This document shows positions 10,438 through 20,249 of a stretch of 64,000 nt of DNA, piece after piece. This stretch comes from Chryseobacterium geocarposphaerae (GTDB taxonomy: Bacteria > Bacteroidota > Bacteroidia > Flavobacteriales > Weeksellaceae). Under the pieces are notes generated by a model that saw only the letters and a program-made list of their open reading frames with translations, was not told the origin of the DNA and searched no databases. Numbering within the stretch: the stretch's first letter is position 1; every line of letters begins with the position of its first letter. The translations under genes and the position numbers were made by a program. The stretch covers positions 2,356,001 through 2,420,000 of the forward strand of contig NZ_PGFD01000001.1 of assembly GCF_002797535.1 (NCBI RefSeq), written 5' to 3'.

Positions 10438-13029
10438 TTATTTTTTGATAAATTTTTCATTAATAATTCCATTTTTGGTTTCAATTTTCAAATGATATAC
10501 GCCAGCTGGAATAGACTTAAGATTAATCGTTTTTACACCTTTTTCAATCTTTAAAACCTTTTGCCCCGAACTACTATAAATTGAAATTGATATGATGTCT
10601 TCGTCAGCTTTTATATTAATCACATCTCTAGCCGGATTGGGATAAACTTTAACTGTTTTTTTATCATTTATAGATACTCGTAATGGATTATCTTTTCTAG
10701 AAAGTATTGGGTCAAATGGATCAATTGGATGGGATGTTCTTGGAGTTAATCTAATCATTACTCCTTCCCCTGGAGTAAGCTCCGGAATAGTTATTGTCGT
10801 CGTATTCGACGATGCATTGTATTGTTGCGGTAATGTCGAAAAAAGATTATTCCCTGAAGTATATGTATCAATCCGTGGAGAAATATAAGCTCTGTAATTA
10901 TTTCCCTCTATGCTAAGTACAATTGAGGATGCAGTAGAGTTCAGGTCTTTATTCATTACCCAGACATAATATTCCATAGAGTTTATACCAACTTTAGAAA
11001 ATAGACCTAATAATACATTATTATTACTAACTGTTTTAATTATTCCTGTACTATTTGAGTCCACTAGCTCATCAATACCAAACGGGCGTCCCTGATTCAT
11101 GTAAGTATCACTTTTATGTAATGTGGTAATATAATCAGAAGTCATGATAATTGGTCCAACTATTTCTTTTAAATATTTATTAACTTTTTGAACAGACGAA
11201 TAGGTTGAAGAATATTCTTCTATTCCATTCATGTATGACCAATATAATAATCCTTTTGCCCCATATGCAATAGCACTCGAAGTAATAAATTTAAGTTTGG
11301 GTTCATAAGGAAGTGTCGTAAAATTCCCATATATTCCATTATGGGATTGGACAACAAACCAAAAAGGTCTTAAAGGCCCTATCTTATCCTTAAAAGCTTT
11401 CATATTGTAGAAAAAATCTGTTCTAAAAGGTTCGTCATTTTTCAAAGGATAGTGATCATAAGAAACAAAGTTGGTTTCATTATCATTGATATACATATTC
11501 AGATAATCTTCATATTCCGCGTCATTTTGTGGAGCGCCCCAATATCTAGGGAATAGATTATAATAAAGAGGTTTCTCCTGAAAATTTGATTTAAAGAAGG
11601 TTGTCCATTTATTAACATTATTATAGCTAGTAAAACCCGGTTCATCACCCAAGAAAAACCCCATAACAGCGGCATCTAATCCCGTAGGAAGATTATATTT
11701 AAAACGATTTAACAGTTCTTGCTTATAATCTGGCAGTCCATCAGGATCCTTATAACTAGCAATATTATGTCCTGTTAAAAGCACCTTAAGCGATTTTTGT
11801 TTAGCCAATTCTAAATAAGCATATATTTTGGCATAATTATTAGGGCTAAACATAATAGTTGGTGATACTAGAAAATCAATATAAGCATCTTTTACTTTTT
11901 GAAATTTGAGCAAATCACCATAATAATAGGGAAGAGTAGATCCCAGCAAATAATGATAATCTGTATGATCACCTAATATGGACTCACAATCCCACCCTCC
12001 AAAGCCTGAGGTGGATTTATCTATTAACCATCTCCCCGTCTCAGTTGACTTTATACTTAAATCACTTGCACCATCGCCGTCGTAATCAGCAGTAATCGGA
12101 TATGCGTCTGCATCACCATATTGATTATAAACATCTATAAAATCTCCAAATCCATTATTAGGAAGACTAAGGTTAGCATAATCAATATTCCATTTCTCAT
12201 CAACTTTTACAGCAATATCCGTTAAACCGTCACCATTATAATCTCCAGGAACGGGCACAGCATCAGCAAGCCATGTAGTTTGCACAACAGTTTCCCAACC
12301 TCCGAATCCGTTGTTTGGAGCATTGGGAACAGCATAATCTATAAGCCATCCTCCATTATCTGTCTTAACGGAAAGATCTGTTAAACCATCTCCGTTATAG
12401 TCCCCAGGAACAGGATGAGCATCTGGGCCGCCATATTGAGAGAATATCAAATCCCAAGAACCAAATCCATTATTTGTTGCAGTAGGATCTGCAAAATCAA
12501 TTTTCCAAAACCCATCATCTGTTTTAACAGCCATATCCATTATAGAATCGTTATTGTAATATCCTGGGACAGGATGAGAATCTGTACCTCCATAAATAGT
12601 ACTGTTAAGATTAAGATCCCAGCCTCCAAGTCCATTGTTAGCCAAATCAATAAGCCATAATCCAGAATCCGTTTTTACCGCAAGATCTGTTAAACCATCT
12701 CCATCATAATCACCAGGAACCGGTATTGCATCATCTCCTCCATACTCAGCATAAATTTTATCCCAAGAACCAAATCCGTTATTTGGTGTATTAGGATCCG
12801 CATAATCTATAAGCCAATACCCTCCTGAAGTCTTTACACTTATATCCGCATAATTATCATTATTGTAATCTGCAGGTACAGCTCTAAAATTTGCTTTCAT
12901 AATAGGAGGATCAAAAATTCCAATTTGAAAATCTACGTCCTGTAATTGACCAAAAGACTTATTTGATAAAATAATTAGTATGAAGAAGCCCCAAAAAGAA
13001 AGCTTGGAACAAGAGTATTTTGTTTTCAT
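10438..13029 (-). CDS. Secreted FG-GAP repeat / TIM-barrel protein with type IX sorting domain
   Basis: An 863-residue exported protein. Residues 1-27 form a signal peptide ending in SFG. Residues about 45-345 hold six FG-GAP/VCBS-like repeats with calcium-loop motifs (DYDGDGLTD, DYNGDGLTD, DYDGDGASD) and a recurring WLIDYA/NNGFGGW unit. Residues about 360-700 look like a glycoside-hydrolase TIM barrel: VMGFFLGDEPG (E463 could be the acid/base), YYNLFPRYWG, VSYDHYPL, AKGLLYWSYMNG. The last about 75 residues (VKVYPNPARDVINIK ... EKFIKK) are a type IX secretion sorting domain, so the protein should reach the cell surface or medium. Substrate is unknown. It lies in the segment separating nusG from rplK and is bounded by terminators on both sides. 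Confidence 0.75.
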   Translation of the reverse strand: MKTKYSCSKLSFWGFFILIILSNKSFGQLQDVDFQIGIFDPPIMKANFRAVPADYNNDNYADISVKTSGGYWLIDYADPNTPNNGFGSWDKIYAEYGGDDAIPVPGDYDGDGLTDLAVKTDSGLWLIDLANNGLGGWDLNLNSTIYGGTDSHPVPGYYNNDSIMDMAVKTDDGFWKIDFADPTATNNGFGSWDLIFSQYGGPDAHPVPGDYNGDGLTDLSVKTDNGGWLIDYAVPNAPNNGFGGWETVVQTTWLADAVPVPGDYNGDGLTDIAVKVDEKWNIDYANLSLPNNGFGDFIDVYNQYGDADAYPITADYDGDGASDLSIKSTETGRWLIDKSTSGFGGWDCESILGDHTDYHYLLGSTLPYYYGDLLKFQKVKDAYIDFLVSPTIMFSPNNYAKIYAYLELAKQKSLKVLLTGHNIASYKDPDGLPDYKQELLNRFKYNLPTGLDAAVMGFFLGDEPGFTSYNNVNKWTTFFKSNFQEKPLYYNLFPRYWGAPQNDAEYEDYLNMYINDNETNFVSYDHYPLKNDEPFRTDFFYNMKAFKDKIGPLRPFWFVVQSHNGIYGNFTTLPYEPKLKFITSSAIAYGAKGLLYWSYMNGIEEYSSTYSSVQKVNKYLKEIVGPIIMTSDYITTLHKSDTYMNQGRPFGIDELVDSNSTGIIKTVSNNNVLLGLFSKVGINSMEYYVWVMNKDLNSTASSIVLSIEGNNYRAYISPRIDTYTSGNNLFSTLPQQYNASSNTTTITIPELTPGEGVMIRLTPRTSHPIDPFDPILSRKDNPLRVSINDKKTVKVYPNPARDVINIKADEDIISISIYSSSGQKVLKIEKGVKTINLKSIPAGVYHLKIETKNGIINEKFIKK

Positions 13030-13090
13030 GGTATTATATTTTGTTTTTAAATATAATAAAATTAATAATCATTACATAGTATTAAAAATA

Positions 13091-13119
13091 AAAAACCGTT
13101 CAAATATTGAACGGTTTTT
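13091..13119 (-). terminator. Strong terminator after nusG
   Basis: A perfect 13-bp stem AAAAACCGTTCAA / TTGAACGGTTTTT with a three-base loop, 19 bases past the nusG stop. It ends the tuf-trpT-secE-nusG transcript before the inserted genes. Confidence 0.88.
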
Positions 13120-13137
13120 AAAATATGTATTTAAGTA

Positions 13138-13680
13138 TTAAACCTTTTCTACTTGCATATAGCTAAGTTCCATTGGAGTTTTTCTACCAAAGATAAGAAC
13201 GGAAACTTCAATTTTCTTTTTATCTTCAAGAATTTTCTCCACAGTTCCGTTGAATCCGTTGAATGGTCCGTCAATTACTTTAACGTTTTCACCCACTACA
13301 TAAGGAATTTCAACATCGCTAGCAAATTCTGACAATTCATCCATTCTTCCAAGCATTCTGTTAACTTCAGACTTTCTCATTGGAACAGGATCTCCTCCTT
13401 TTGTTAAGCTTAAGAAAGAAATAACTCCAGGAATGTTCTTAATAATGTGAGGAATCTCTCCCATCAGATCAGCTTCAATCATTAAGTATCCAGGATAATA
13501 AGGTCTTTCTTTAGGAACTTTTTTTCCGTTTCTAATTTGAATAACCTTTTCCATAGGAATAACCACTTGAGTTACATACTGCTCAAACCCTAAACGCTTG
13601 ATTTCTGTCTCAATATAGTTTTTCACTTTATTTTCCTGTCCGCTGATTGCTTTCAGCACATACCATTTCAATTCGCTCAT
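13138..13680 (-). CDS. nusG: Transcription termination/antitermination factor NusG
   Basis: NusG binds RNA polymerase and couples it to ribosomes or Rho. The 180-residue protein has the NGN domain (LKWYVLKAISGQENKVKNYI; PYYPGYLMIEADL; IPGVISFLS) and the C-terminal KOW domain (GENVKVIDGPFNGFNGTVEKI). The length and order are normal. It starts 21 bases after secE and is the last gene of its unit, since a strong terminator follows. Confidence 0.98.
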   Translation of the reverse strand: MSELKWYVLKAISGQENKVKNYIETEIKRLGFEQYVTQVVIPMEKVIQIRNGKKVPKERPYYPGYLMIEADLMGEIPHIIKNIPGVISFLSLTKGGDPVPMRKSEVNRMLGRMDELSEFASDVEIPYVVGENVKVIDGPFNGFNGTVEKILEDKKKIEVSVLIFGRKTPMELSYMQVEKV

Positions 13681-13701
13681 TGTGGGAAAATACTTTTATT
13701 A

Positions 13702-13908
13702 TTAATTGAACAAGTTGATTAGCATTCCTATTATGTTGCTGATTGCTTTAGAAAACAATTCATCAACCCCAAAGGTAAATAATGCCAAAATAACTGTCGC
13801 AATAGTTACTACTACTGTAGAGGATTGCAGATCAGCCCACTTTGGCCATTCAACTTTATGTCTGAATTCGTTATAAGAACCTTTTAAAAAATCGATAAAT
13901 GAACTCAT
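13702..13908 (-). CDS. secE: Preprotein translocase subunit SecE
   Basis: SecE is the small clamp subunit of the SecYEG channel. I place the start at 13908, giving 68 residues beginning MSSFIDFLKGSYNEFRHKVEWPKWADL. This contains the conserved cytosolic amphipathic helix with the (V)xWP motif and one transmembrane helix (about 30-50). An in-frame upstream ATG at 13977 is rejected because it would lie within the tRNA-Trp gene. The neighbours tuf, tRNA-Trp and nusG are the usual ones. Confidence 0.95.
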   Translation of the reverse strand: MSSFIDFLKGSYNEFRHKVEWPKWADLQSSTVVVTIATVILALFTFGVDELFSKAISNIIGMLINLFN

Positions 13909-13920
13909 AATTGTTATTTG

Positions 13921-13991
13921 CACGGGCACAAGGATTCGAACCCTGATCAACGGTTTTGGAGACCGGTATCCTACCATTGGACGATGCCCGT
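13921..13991 (-). tRNA. tRNA-Trp (CCA)
   Basis: A 71-base cloverleaf. The acceptor stem is ACGGGCA / TGCCCGT, the anticodon loop CTCCAAA gives CCA, and the T arm holds GGTTCGAATCC. The 3' CCA is not encoded. It sits between tuf and secE, as is common in Bacteroidota. Confidence 0.96.
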
Positions 13992-13994
13992 AGT

Positions 13995-14030
13995 TAAAAA
14001 AGCTTCCGATTGTTTCCTTTCGGAAGCTTT
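13995..14030 (-). terminator. Terminator-like hairpin between tuf and tRNA-Trp
   Basis: The stem AAAGCTTCCG / CGGAAGCTTT (13999-14030) is followed on the minus strand by six T, ending a few bases before the tRNA-Trp 5' end. It should terminate most tuf transcripts. tRNA-Trp, secE and nusG must then use read-through or a promoter I cannot see. Confidence 0.7.
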
Positions 14031-14044
14031 AATATTTTAGATAA

Positions 14045-15250
14045 TTATTCTAAGATTTCAGTAACCTGACCAGCACCAACTGTTCTACCTCCTTCTCTGA
14101 TCGCGAATCTAAGACCCTCGTTAAGAGCGATTGGTTGTAACAATTCTACAGTGATTGTTAAGTTATCACCAGGCATTACCATTTCTACACCTTCTGGTAA
14201 GAAGATTTCACCTGTAACGTCAGTAGTTCTTACATAGAACTGAGGACGGTATTTGTTGTGGAATGGAGTGTGACGTCCACCTTCTTCTTTAGAAAGGATA
14301 TAAACCTCAGCTTTGAATTTTTTGTGTGGTTTAACAGAATCTTTCTTAGCGATAACCATACCTCTCTTGATGTCAGTTTTTTCAATACCTCTCAACAATA
14401 GACCTACGTTATCACCAGCTTCACCTCTGTCTAGGATTTTTCTGAACATCTCAACCCCTGTAATTGTAGAAGTTAATTTTTCATCACCCATACCAACGAT
14501 ATCAACCGGATCACCAGTGTTGATAACACCAGACTCGATTCTACCAGTTGCTACAGTACCTCTACCTGTAATAGAGAATACGTCTTCGATTGGCATCAAG
14601 AATGGTTTATCCTGATCTCTTACCGGTTGCTCGATCCAAGTATCAACAGCATCCATTAATTCTTCTACAGTCTTGAACCACTTATCATCAGAGTTACCTT
14701 CAGTAGCTGCAGTAAGTGCACCAAGAGCAGAACCTTGGATTACTGGAGAGTTATCTCCATCATATTCGTAAGTAGATAAAAGATCTCTAAGTTCAAGCTC
14801 AACAAGCTCTAATAACTCAGCATCATCTACCATATCAACTTTGTTCATGAACACAACGATTCTAGGTACGTTTACCTGACGGCAAAGTAGGATGTGTTCT
14901 CTAGTTTGAGGCATTGGTCCATCAGTTGCAGCACATACTAAGATAGCTCCATCCATCTGAGCAGCACCAGTTACCATGTTCTTTACGTAATCCGCGTGAC
15001 CTGGACAGTCAACGTGAGCATAGTGTCTGTTAGCAGTTTCGTACTCGATGTGAGCAGTATTAATAGTGATACCTCTTTCTTTTTCTTCTGGAGCAGAGTC
15101 AATCGCAGAGAAGTCTTTTTTCTCAGCAAGACCTTTGCTAGCTAATACAGCAGAAATAGCAGCTGTAAGAGTAGTTTTACCATGGTCAACGTGACCAATA
15201 GTACCAATGTTCAAGTGTGGTTTGTTACGATTAAACGTTTCCTTTGCCAT
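14045..15250 (-). CDS. tuf: Elongation factor Tu
   Basis: EF-Tu delivers aminoacyl-tRNA to the ribosome. The 401-residue protein has the GTPase motifs [18 protein letters not shown] and NKVD, the effector-loop sequence [14 protein letters not shown], and domains 2 and 3 ([26 protein letters not shown]). It is full length. Its start is about 40 bases from a -7-like box at 15294. In the ancestral arrangement (E. coli thrU-tyrU-glyT-thrT-tufB) the Thr-Tyr-Gly-Thr tRNAs lie directly upstream. Here they are 10 kb away. Confidence 0.99.
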   Translation of the reverse strand: MAKETFNRNKPHLNIGTIGHVDHGKTTLTAAISAVLASKGLAEKKDFSAIDSAPEEKERGITINTAHIEYETANRHYAHVDCPGHADYVKNMVTGAAQMDGAILVCAATDGPMPQTREHILLCRQVNVPRIVVFMNKVDMVDDAELLELVELELRDLLSTYEYDGDNSPVIQGSALGALTAATEGNSDDKWFKTVEELMDAVDTWIEQPVRDQDKPFLMPIEDVFSITGRGTVATGRIESGVINTGDPVDIVGMGDEKLTSTITGVEMFRKILDRGEAGDNVGLLLRGIEKTDIKRGMVIAKKDSVKPHKKFKAEVYILSKEEGGRHTPFHNKYRPQFYVRTTDVTGEIFLPEGVEMVMPGDNLTITVELLQPIALNEGLRFAIREGGRTVGAGQVTEILE

Positions 15251-15293
15251 GATTTAAAATTATTTATTTATTGTTTTTCAAATTTTCGGTGTG

Positions 15294-15301
15294 CAAATAT
15301 A
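15294..15301 (-). promoter_or_regulatory. -7 box of the tuf promoter
   Basis: The minus strand reads TATATTTG, matching TAnnTTTG, 43-50 bases upstream of the tuf start. The nearest TTG is only 16 bases further upstream (15320-15318), shorter than usual. The rest of 15302-15563 shows no gene. It must also hold the promoter of the rightward DUF4394 gene, which I could not locate. Confidence 0.55.
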
Positions 15302-15563
15302 ATGAATTTTTACATACCAAAACCTTTTTATCAAAAAAAGTTTTAATATTTAAATCTCATGAACTACAAACCGTATATTTCGAAGTATTGAGACTGCAAA
15401 TTTACACATTTTTCTCAATTGAAAAAATTCGGAAAACTCTTTTATTAAAAATCTAAACTATCTCATTAATTATGAATGAAATAATTTAGAAATAATCATC
15501 TCGGTAAATCCAGGCTGATTCTTTTCTCGTAAATAAAAAAACAACCTATTAAAAATTAATATT

Positions 15564-17066
15564 ATGAGAAAATTACTACATTTATGTACCGTACTGTTCA
15601 GCGTTTCCATTTTATTTTCATGTAATGATTCTGAAAACATGATGTCTCCCATAGAAATGCCTGTACAAGGACCAGACCTTATGGCATACGGACTTACATC
15701 GAGTAACGAACTGGTGTCTTTTAATTCCAACAATCCCAAAGTGTTTATTTCCAAAACATCAGTAACCGGTGTAGCTTCAGGAGAAAAACTGATGAGTATC
15801 GATTTCAGACCTGCAACAGGAGAGCTTTACGCTTTATCCAGCGCAAGCAAACTATACATCATCAATACTTCTAATGCTTCTGCAAGAGCGGTAAGCACTA
15901 CTGTATTTTCACCCGCAGTTTCAGGTACCATTGCTTCTATCGATTTTAATCCTACTGTGGACAGAATTCGCTTAGTAAGCAATACCGGGCAAAATTTAAG
16001 ACTTCATCCCGAAACAGGAGCAGTTGCTGCTACCGACGTGAATATCAATGGAGGCGGAACCCCTTCCGTAGCAGGAATAGCTTATACTAACAGTAAATCC
16101 GGAGCTTCAAGCACTGTTTTGTATGATATTGATATGGCTTCAGGAAAATTATTTAAGCAAGATCCTCCCAATAATGGTACATTGGTAGAAGTAGGAAGCT
16201 TGGGAACTACTTTTACAGGACAGGCGGCTTTTGATATCAAATATGACAATAGTGTGGCCTTATTAGCTTTAAATAGTAATTTACATGTATTAGATCTGAA
16301 CACTGGTAAAGCCACCGCTGTCGGAATGTTGCAGCAGCCAATCATTGATCTTGCTATTCCTACAGAACCCGTTGCTTATGCAGTGGATAATTCGAATAAT
16401 CTGCAGATCTTCAATCCTAATAATCCGATGCCAGTTTCAAAAGCAATTTCAGGACTTCAAAGTGGTGAAAATATTCTGGGAATAGATTTCAGACCTGCCA
16501 ACGGACAGCTTTACGCTTTAGGAAGCTCAAGCAGACTATATACAATTAATTTAGGAACCGGAGCTGCAACAGCCGTGGGAACTTCGCCTTTTGCAACGTT
16601 ATTGGCAGGAACAGATTTCGGATTTGACTTCAATCCTACAGTGGATAAAATAAGAGTTGTCAGCAACACTGGGCAGAATTTACGCCTGGATCCCGTAACA
16701 GGCGGAATTACCGCAGTAGACAGCGTTCTTAACCCCGGAAGCCCTATGATCGGAGCAGCAGCCTACACCAACAATTTTGCAGGAGCTACTTCAACAACGT
16801 TGTTTGTAATTGATCATAATACCGATAAATTATATCAACAAAACCCACCCAATAACGGCACTTTGGTAGAAACAGGCTCTTTGGGCATCAATATTACCAA
16901 CGCCAATGGTTTCGACATCGGAAGCATGAGCCAAAAAGCTTATTTACTTGCAACAGCAGGAAGCACAACAAAAATTTACAGCATTAATACTTCAACGGGA
17001 GCAGCAACATCAGTTTCTGATTTTCCGAATGCCGTGAGAGGTTTCACAGTGGGATTAGGATTCTAA
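15564..17066 (+). CDS. DUF4394 lipoprotein with two repeated domains
   Basis: A 500-residue protein with a lipoprotein signal (lipobox LFSC, Cys at 20). Two homologous halves of about 230 residues follow, each with the DUF4394 pattern: YGLTSSNELVSFN, IDFRPATGELYALSS, DFNPTVDRIRLVSNTGQNLR and QDPPNNGTLVEVGSLG in the first half, and their counterparts in the second. This suggests a beta-propeller-like extracytoplasmic protein. The function of the family is unknown. It is the only rightward gene between tuf and the tRNA operon and ends at a strong terminator. A start context was chosen by the signal peptide. Confidence 0.85.
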   Translation: MRKLLHLCTVLFSVSILFSCNDSENMMSPIEMPVQGPDLMAYGLTSSNELVSFNSNNPKVFISKTSVTGVASGEKLMSIDFRPATGELYALSSASKLYIINTSNASARAVSTTVFSPAVSGTIASIDFNPTVDRIRLVSNTGQNLRLHPETGAVAATDVNINGGGTPSVAGIAYTNSKSGASSTVLYDIDMASGKLFKQDPPNNGTLVEVGSLGTTFTGQAAFDIKYDNSVALLALNSNLHVLDLNTGKATAVGMLQQPIIDLAIPTEPVAYAVDNSNNLQIFNPNNPMPVSKAISGLQSGENILGIDFRPANGQLYALGSSSRLYTINLGTGAATAVGTSPFATLLAGTDFGFDFNPTVDKIRVVSNTGQNLRLDPVTGGITAVDSVLNPGSPMIGAAAYTNNFAGATSTTLFVIDHNTDKLYQQNPPNNGTLVETGSLGINITNANGFDIGSMSQKAYLLATAGSTTKIYSINTSTGAATSVSDFPNAVRGFTVGLGF

Positions 17067-17092
17067 ACTCATAATATTTTATTTCAATAAGG

Positions 17093-17123
17093 AAGGGCGG
17101 AAAACAAAGTTTTCCGCCCTTTT
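17093..17123 (+). terminator. Terminator after the DUF4394 gene
   Basis: A 13-bp stem AAGGGCGGAAAAC / GTTTTCCGCCCTT with a three-base loop, followed by T residues on the plus strand. It lies 26 bases past the stop and also separates the convergent czcA. Confidence 0.87.
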
Positions 17124-17150
17124 GGTCAATATAATATAAATGAAAGAAAG

Positions 17151-20100
17151 TTAGATTTGCTGCGATTTTTTTGTTCTGTTGAAGATCCAGAAAATAATTG
17201 GGAAAATTAATAAGGTTAAAACCGTTGCTGTAATTAATCCGCCAATAATTACAATCGCCAATGGCTTCTGAGACTCTGAACCGATACCTGTTGACAATGC
17301 TGCAGGCATTAATCCGATTGATGCCATTAAAGCTGTCATGATTACGGGACGTGTCCTGGATTTTACTCCGTTCAATATAGATTCATCAAGACTCAGCCCA
17401 CTCTTAACATTATGGTGAAATTCCGTAATCAGAATCACTCCGTTTTGGATACAGATCCCGAGAAGAGCAATCATTCCTACTCCGGCAGAGATTCCAAAGT
17501 TAATTCCTGTTATATGGAGCGCGATAATCCCGCCAATTAAAGTAAATGGTACATTGGCCAATACCAAAAGGGAATCTTTCATATTTCCGAAAAGGATGAA
17601 TAGCAGGAAGAAAATTCCTAAAATACTGATCGGAACTACCTGTGTAAGACGTTTTGAAGCTCTCTGCTGATTTTCAAACTGCCCCGTCCATCCTATTGAA
17701 TAGCCATCCGGAAGCTCAATCTTAGCAACCTTTTTCTGGGCATCTGCAATTGTACTTCCCAAATCGCGGTCACGGATAGAGAATTTCACTCCAATATATC
17801 TCTTAATATCATCACGATAAATAAATGCTGCTCCGTTATCTTTAACAATGGTACTGATCTCTTTTAAAGGAATTTTGGTACCATCCTGCGTAGGAACCAT
17901 CAGTGCTGCAATATCATTTTCATCTTTTCTGTACTCCTGTGAGTAACGAAGACGGATGGGAAACTTTCTTTCTCCATCGAACATTTCTGAAGCCGTTTTT
18001 CCACCAAAAGCCATTTCCAAAACCGCCTGTGCATCTGCAGGCATTACTCCGTAAGCTGCCATTTTATCCCTATCAAGAACAACACTTACTTCCGGCTGAC
18101 CAATATTTTTAATGATTCCCGGATCTTTTACACCGTCTACATCTTTGATTTGTTTTAAAACTTCTTCCGCCAATCTGTCCAGTGTTTCCAAATTGTCACC
18201 ATAAATTTTAATCCCGTTTTCTGCTTTGAAACCTGCCACCGCTTCGGCAACGTTGTCGGAAATCGGCTGGGAATAGTTAAAAGTAATTCCCTGATAGTTT
18301 CTTAGCTTTTTATCGATTTCTTCAATTAATTCTTCATAAGTGATTTTTCTGTTCCACTCTTCTTTAGGCTTAAGATTTACTGCAAACTGTACGAATCCGA
18401 AACCATTCGGGTCAGTTCCGTCATTACTTCGTCCTGTTTGTGCCAAAACATCCGTCACCTCAGGAAAGCTCATGATATCCTTTTTAAGAAGATCTGCAGT
18501 TTTTAAAGACTCTTTTAAGGATGAACTCATCGGCATTTCTGCAGTAATCCAGAGCGAACCTTCATTTAACTGAGGTAAAAATTCCGTTCCTAAGAATTTA
18601 CCTGAGAATAAGGTTACTGCTAAAAATGAAATGGCTACAATCAAGCTCATTCTTTTATGTTTAAAAGTATAATTGAAGCCTTTTAAAACAATTCTGTCCC
18701 AGAAATTTACAAAAGGGTTATTCTTTTCTTTAACATTCTTATTTAAAAGGATATGCGAAAGAACCGGTACCAACGTTAGGGTGAAAATCAAAGCCCCCAT
18801 CAAAGCAAAACCTAAAGTAAAAGCCAATGGTGAGAACATTTTTCCTTCCACCTTCTGAAATGAGAAGATCGGAATTAAGGAAGTAATAATAATTAATTTC
18901 GAAAAGAAAATTGCTTTCCCCAATCCGGTTCCGGTTTGTTTGATCCAGCCTCCTTTGGCCAATTTATTGAAACGTTCTTCTCCGTATTTATGAGCTTTAT
19001 GATCGAGCATTACAAAGAGTCCTTCTACCATGACGACGGCTCCGTCAATGATGATCCCGAAATCTACCGCACCCAGCGAAAGTAAGTTTGCACTCATTCC
19101 CGCAAGCTTTAAACATAAAAATGCAAATAACAGAGATAACGGAATAATAATGGAAACAATTAAAGTTGTTCTCCAGTCAGCCATGAAGATCAAAACGATC
19201 ACGGTCACCAAAACAATTCCTTCAATAAGGTTGTGCATTACGGTATGCGTAGTGAAATCCATCAGATTATCACGGTCGTAGAAAGTGACCATTTTTACAT
19301 CTTTCGGAAGGATTTTTTCGTTGAGTTCTTTAATTTTAGCTTTTACTCCCACTAATACTTCGCGCGGATTCTCGCCTTTTCGCATCACCACAATTCCTTC
19401 AACGGTATCTTCGTGATTATTCAATCCTGCCTGTCCAACTCTAGGCATCGAGCTTTCGTGAACTTCGGCCACATTTTTTACCAGGACCGGGTTTCCGCTG
19501 TCGTTTTGTATCGTGATATTTCCGATATCAGCGACAGATTTCACCAGACCAATTCCCCGAACTACATAAGCCTGTCCGTTTTTTTCGATCACATCTCCAC
19601 CAACATTTAAATTGCTTTTTGTGACAGCATCATACACCTGAAGCGGCGTCAGATTGTATTTATCCAAAGCTCTCGGATCAATACTCAATTCAAAAACTTT
19701 ATCCTGGCCACCGAATACATTGATATCTGCAACTCCCGGAACACCCCGTAAAGCCCGGTCGATTACCCAGCTTTGCAAGGTTAATAATTCGCGGGAATCT
19801 TTCTTCTTGCTTTCCAAGGTATATCGGAAAATTTCTCCGGTTGGTCCGTAAGGAGGCTGAACTTCCGGATCTACCTCATCCGGAAGGCTTACCGTTCGTA
19901 ATTGATTGTTCACCTGATTTCGGGCAAAAGTATCATCTACACCATCGTCAAAAAGGATTTTAACAATGGAAAGTCCAAACATCGTGGTACTTCTCACACT
20001 CGTTTTCTTCTGAACGGGGCTCATCGCCAATTCGATGGGGGTCGTCACGAAACGCTCTACTTCCTCCGCACTTCGCCCATTCCATTGAGTAATGATAACA

Positions 20101-20249
20101 ATCTGGGTATTGGTAACGTCCGGAAAAGCTTCAATAGGCATATTTTTGAAACTTATAAATCCCGCAACCGCCAAAACCGCGACCCAAATAAAGGTAAACG
20201 CTTTATTCTTCAACGAAAAAGCAATTATATTTTTAATGAATTTATTCAT
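17151..20249 (-). CDS. czcA: Heavy-metal efflux RND transporter CzcA/CusA family
   Basis: Inner-membrane proton-driven pump of a tripartite heavy-metal exporter. I start at 20249 (MNKFIKNIIAFSLKNKAF), giving 1032 residues; an in-frame ATG at 20288 would add 13 residues without family resemblance. The HME-RND signatures are QWNGRSAEEVERFVTTPIE near the N-terminus and, in TM4, DFGIIIDGAVVMVE, with D396, D402 and E409 matching the proton-relay acids of CzcA. This motif is typical of divalent-cation pumps (Co/Zn/Cd) rather than of the Cu/Ag type. It is the last gene of the regulator-czcC-czcB-czcA series and follows czcB after a 255-base gap. Confidence 0.88.
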   Translation of the reverse strand: MNKFIKNIIAFSLKNKAFTFIWVAVLAVAGFISFKNMPIEAFPDVTNTQIVIITQWNGRSAEEVERFVTTPIELAMSPVQKKTSVRSTTMFGLSIVKILFDDGVDDTFARNQVNNQLRTVSLPDEVDPEVQPPYGPTGEIFRYTLESKKKDSRELLTLQSWVIDRALRGVPGVADINVFGGQDKVFELSIDPRALDKYNLTPLQVYDAVTKSNLNVGGDVIEKNGQAYVVRGIGLVKSVADIGNITIQNDSGNPVLVKNVAEVHESSMPRVGQAGLNNHEDTVEGIVVMRKGENPREVLVGVKAKIKELNEKILPKDVKMVTFYDRDNLMDFTTHTVMHNLIEGIVLVTVIVLIFMADWRTTLIVSIIIPLSLLFAFLCLKLAGMSANLLSLGAVDFGIIIDGAVVMVEGLFVMLDHKAHKYGEERFNKLAKGGWIKQTGTGLGKAIFFSKLIIITSLIPIFSFQKVEGKMFSPLAFTLGFALMGALIFTLTLVPVLSHILLNKNVKEKNNPFVNFWDRIVLKGFNYTFKHKRMSLIVAISFLAVTLFSGKFLGTEFLPQLNEGSLWITAEMPMSSSLKESLKTADLLKKDIMSFPEVTDVLAQTGRSNDGTDPNGFGFVQFAVNLKPKEEWNRKITYEELIEEIDKKLRNYQGITFNYSQPISDNVAEAVAGFKAENGIKIYGDNLETLDRLAEEVLKQIKDVDGVKDPGIIKNIGQPEVSVVLDRDKMAAYGVMPADAQAVLEMAFGGKTASEMFDGERKFPIRLRYSQEYRKDENDIAALMVPTQDGTKIPLKEISTIVKDNGAAFIYRDDIKRYIGVKFSIRDRDLGSTIADAQKKVAKIELPDGYSIGWTGQFENQQRASKRLTQVVPISILGIFFLLFILFGNMKDSLLVLANVPFTLIGGIIALHITGINFGISAGVGMIALLGICIQNGVILITEFHHNVKSGLSLDESILNGVKSRTRPVIMTALMASIGLMPAALSTGIGSESQKPLAIVIIGGLITATVLTLLIFPIIFWIFNRTKKSQQI

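Noticed and set aside
13909..13977. An upstream ATG would lengthen SecE by 23 residues.
   Set aside because: The extension is the complement of the tRNA-Trp gene read as protein; the conserved SecE sequence begins at 13908.
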